Positions 61,222 to 64,000 of a DNA stretch of 64,000 bases are shown in pieces. The stretch lies in contig NZ_CP046176.1 of NCBI RefSeq assembly GCF_013009555.1, forward strand, positions 3,131,501-3,195,500, given 5' to 3'. The notes under the pieces are model-generated. The model had not been told where the DNA came from, did not search any database, and saw only the letters and a list, made by a program, of their open reading frames with translations. Numbering within the stretch: position 1 is the first letter of the stretch; each line of letters starts with the position of its first letter. The position numbers and the translations under genes are program-made. The DNA is from Phocaeicola dorei (GTDB lineage: Bacteria > Bacteroidota > Bacteroidia > Bacteroidales > Bacteroidaceae).

Positions 61222-62223
61222 CTAATAATTAATCAATTCACTACAGTCATAAAAAGCTTCCTTTGATATTCCTGTATTTACGCATACATATTCTACGTGC
61301 ATATAACCATTAGTATCTATTGTTATTTTTGTCTTAAACTTTACCTCACCCGCTTTCATTTGAGGTAAATTATCTAATCCTATCTTTACTAATGATTTAT
61401 TATTGTGCGCATTTTCAGAGTTACCAAACAATACTTCACATAGTGCTCTACTCTGATTGTGATAAGCTGTACACGTATTTACAGTATTTGTAAAAGGGAG
61501 TTCTTGTCCTTGTTTTATGACATTTAGCATTTTATTACAAATACCATTTATGCGACAACTCTTCCCAATATTCATTTTTAAAGTTGGATTATGTCTCTTT
61601 ACTTGTGTAACCACAGTAGCTAATTTATTTACAGCAATATTCTTCCTCGATTCATTGATAATATTAATTGCATCAGAATTAATTATATTGTTTTCTTTCA
61701 TACACATATATTCTTCTACTATATTATCATATTCTTTTATAAGAATATCAGCTTCTATGTCTGATATGTTCATCTGACTATACTCTTTTACTTCTGTCAA
61801 TTGATTCCATAAATCAGTAAAATATTTAGTATAGTCTTCACATACATTTCCTTCGTCGGTGATTATGATATTTTCTGCATTTCTATTTTCTGCAGAGTAA
61901 GTCCAATTATACGAACCTGTTATAAGAATACTCCCATCAAAAATGCAAAATTTATTATGCATTAGAATATTGCGTTTATTCACGAAACATAATTTTCCTC
62001 CCTTTTGCAGATATAATGAAAAATCAAGTCCATAATCACCACAATTTATTATATCTTTTATGAGAATAAGAGAGATATTTACTCCTCGTTCCAAAGCATT
62101 AATGATTGCATCAAATAAATCATGTTGAGTGAACCATGCCACTGCGATTATTATATCTTTATTTGAGTTATTAATTTCTTCTATTATTTTCTTCCGTATT
62201 TGATTAAAGTATGCTTGTATCAT
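61222..62223 (-). CDS. Phospholipase D-like nuclease
   Basis: A 333-residue protein with one PLD domain in residues about 1-150: IIIAVAWFTQHDLFDAIINA, then the HKD motif as His89, Lys91 and Asp96 (MHNKFCIFDGSILITGSYNW). Single-HKD enzymes such as Nuc and BfiI work as dimers and cut DNA without metal. The C-terminal half (residues 150-333) is of unknown fold and may bind DNA or a substrate. It is the last gene of the defence island, after the broken PGN_0703 gene. Confidence 0.85.
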   Translation of the reverse strand: MIQAYFNQIRKKIIEEINNSNKDIIIAVAWFTQHDLFDAIINALERGVNISLILIKDIINCGDYGLDFSLYLQKGGKLCFVNKRNILMHNKFCIFDGSILITGSYNWTYSAENRNAENIIITDEGNVCEDYTKYFTDLWNQLTEVKEYSQMNISDIEADILIKEYDNIVEEYMCMKENNIINSDAINIINESRKNIAVNKLATVVTQVKRHNPTLKMNIGKSCRINGICNKMLNVIKQGQELPFTNTVNTCTAYHNQSRALCEVLFGNSENAHNNKSLVKIGLDNLPQMKAGEVKFKTKITIDTNGYMHVEYVCVNTGISKEAFYDCSELINY

Positions 62224-62290
62224 AATATCAAACTTAATTTTATGATTTTAAAACAATCTATTAATAATCACTTTTTAACCAATCGTACTA

Positions 62291-62404
62291 TTATTTCATT
62301 ATTATACGACTATAAATCAATCCTAAAATAACCAATATTAAAACAAAAATGACTGCTATAGCCACATAACCGACTCCTTCTTTTGGGTTTGCCAGCTTCA
62401 ACAA
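62291..62404 (-). CDS. Doubtful 37-residue membrane peptide
   Basis: A minus-strand frame with a TTG start that encodes LANPKEGVGYVAIAVIFVLI and a second part VILGLIYSRIIMK, a clean single membrane helix with basic ends. A stop codon lies directly upstream. It could be a small membrane protein or the tail of a lost gene. Confidence 0.3.
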   Translation of the reverse strand: MLKLANPKEGVGYVAIAVIFVLILVILGLIYSRIIMK

Positions 62405-63914
62405 CTCCTAATAGCCTTGTTACCAAAGCCTTTGCATTCTATGTCGTTATCTCAGTCAGCAACTTCTGCAGAACAGCTTTCGTGTGCTGCATCTTAGTAT
62501 CTATCGTTAAAAATTTCCGTCTACTCCTCTTGAATCTTTATCTATTCTTAAAATACGATAACTCAATACGGTTAATGATGCTTCTTAAAATTATCAATTA
62601 TTCTATAATTACCTATTTAATGAGCATAAAGTTAATAATTATAAATTGATAAATATAAAATATCTCATATTTTTACATTACTTACTACACTCACTCACCC
62701 CCATTCTCTACTTTTATATTACCTATTAAGAAGAAGTTTATTAAAAATAAAAACTGCATTTTTTGTATGCTTTACTAGGTTAAAATGTCTATCAAAATTC
62801 AATTATAAAGTAAATATAATTATTGCTTATCAACTTAAAGTATGACCAACAAATTAATGAAGAAAGTGATCAACAAATTGTTATTCATTCATTGTATAGA
62901 AACACATAACAAAAAGTCTTTTATATCATTGACATCAATATTCTCGAATATACAACAAAATATTCAACAATAAACTTCTATTCAAGAGAATAGATAAAAA
63001 TCCATTTGTAATATTGCAGAAAAATGAGCAAAACATGTTCCGCTTGCTTAAGATTATAAGAAATTATAGGGAAGAAGTTAATTCCATAGAAATCAAATAA
63101 TTAATCATAGATAAAATGACAATTAAAGCAGCTCTCTCAACAGATATTTTGATATACACTTTTTCCCTAAACTATCATAGAAAAACGCGTTTATAAAAGG
63201 GCTTGCCCTATTCACTTTTTTAAAAGAGGGAAGCCTAATTCCCCCTTCCTAAAAAGGGCGTTAGAAAAAGACAGTTTAAAATGGCAGCAAACTGGATAAT
63301 TTTGTTATGTAATTTACAGAACAGAGAATCGAATTTTTGCCATAATTTGGATCAAAAAATTATCAGCTGTACCAATATTAGCAATACACAAAAACAATCG
63401 TAAGAAAGGCTTAAAACTAGCTAAATTCAAAAGTTATTCTCCAGCAGCTACAGTCGTTTTATCATATTAAGAGCAATAGAAAACCAATACAAACTTGGAT
63501 CTTTTTTAATTAAAAGTCCCCAATATATCATATACGACTGAAACAATTTATATGGGGGTGTCCAACAAAATTATACAACAGGATAACCTCAAGAAATAGA
63601 TTTTTTGTTGTACACTATACCTATCAAAAATATGATTAGAACAAAATAACAATGTACAAGAAAACAGGGCTTAAAGTAGCAAACAAATAAACTTGATCGC
63701 CCCAAATGTAAGTATAGTATGGAAAGGATAATAGTATCTAACAAAAAACTTTTTTTAAGATGCATTAAAACCATACTTTTATTCTAAATTGACATAATCA
63801 AAATCCAAACAATAACCTCATCATTTCATCAATTCATCAAAAAAACAATTGTATCACATAACGTAGAATTGTATAAAAAAGCAATAAGCACTTTTATATT
63901 TAAACGACATTTCA
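62405..63914. other. 1.5-kb AT-rich non-coding region
   Basis: No convincing ORF: plus-strand 62383-62649 and minus-strand 63589-63774 are low-complexity frames. A short GGGC/GCCC-containing A/T-flanked hairpin lies near 63196-63216. No tRNA or clear RNA gene is visible. It separates the defence island from the next gene. Confidence 0.5.
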
Positions 63915-63922
63915 TACTTTTG
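63915..63922 (+). promoter_or_regulatory. -7 promoter box of the gene at the window edge
   Basis: TACTTTTG fits TAnnTTTG, 68 bases before the ATG at 63990. Confidence 0.45.
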
Positions 63923-63989
63923 AGATACATCTTTTGTTTTTCACTATTAATGCCCAGCACAATAGTAATAATTTATAACAATATACATC

Positions 63990-64000
63990 ATGATTAAAAT
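63990..64000 (+). CDS. Start of a gene cut by the window end
   Basis: ATG ATT AAA AT at the last bases, preceded by a plausible promoter. Only three codons are visible, so no identity can be given. Confidence 0.35.

Noticed and set aside
62383..62649. 88-codon plus-strand hydrophobic frame
   Set aside because: Low-complexity AT-rich sequence without start context; it overlaps a better minus-strand helix frame.
63589..63774. 61-codon minus-strand frame in the terminal spacer
   Set aside because: AT-rich chance frame, no motif or promoter.
1..64000. tRNA gene as integration target for either recombinase
   Set aside because: I found no cloverleaf-like sequence or CCA-proximal arm near 12.7, 20.3 or 32.6 kb.

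Overview
The window looks like a chromosome segment from a gut Bacteroidales, most likely Bacteroides or Phocaeicola. The evidence is gene content (fused NAD-binding/GltA protein, FloA with NfeD, mnmE, DUF4858 and DUF486 proteins), absent Shine-Dalgarno sequences, and promoters with the Bacteroides -33 TTTG / -7 TAnnTTTG pattern. I see no tRNA, rRNA or CRISPR array.

Layout. (1) 1-12.7 kb is ordinary core chromosome: gltA, ttcA, a TPR/PD40 lipoprotein-like gene, nfeD-floA, a nucleoside phosphorylase, fRMsr and mnmE, plus a 1.3-kb spacer with a strong candidate small RNA. (2) 12.8-20.3 kb is a small mobilizable element placed just after the mnmE terminator: multi-HTH protein, tyrosine integrase, excisionase-like HTH, RepA-like ATPase, a likely oriT region, MobC-like protein and relaxase, ending in the 3' remnant of a DUF234-type ATPase. 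(3) 20.3-32 kb is visibly GC-richer DNA with redox genes: a seven-gene operon (two alcohol dehydrogenases, flavodoxin-aldo/keto reductase fusion, hydrolase, acetyltransferase, TIGR04076 protein, FMN reductase) divergent from an AraC regulator, then an SDR plus paired SMR transporter genes divergent from a second, frameshifted AraC regulator. Each AraC gene faces phased direct repeats with 21-bp spacing. A 135-bp sequence is repeated at both ends of the first module.

(4) 32.6-46 kb is a phase-variable type I restriction-modification locus: XRE regulator, HsdR, a PD-(D/E)XK/DUF5655 protein, HsdM, RhuM and an expressed HsdS on the minus strand, followed by a 5.5-kb hsdS shufflon of one silent near-complete gene and four half-gene cassettes, flanked by inverted repeats and by its own tyrosine recombinase. 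(5) 46-62.2 kb is a dense minus-strand defence island: a DUF262 / AAA-DUF3696 / unknown operon, a DUF234 ATPase, an orphan HipB-like regulator, an operon of three unrecognised proteins that each carry a HEPN RNase-type R-x4-H motif and are preceded by a 51-codon ORF, a hipB with truncated hipA, an XRE/GIY-YIG/HsdR operon without hsdM or hsdS, a PGN_0703-type endonuclease killed by one in-frame TAG, and a PLD-type nuclease. (6) The last 1.7 kb is AT-rich and almost empty, with a new gene starting at the window edge.

The best candidate for an undescribed system is the tightly coupled triple-HEPN operon at 51101-55089. The DUF262/AAA/unknown operon at 45998-49090 is second. Functional statements for both rest on motif reading and gene order; no database search was possible.
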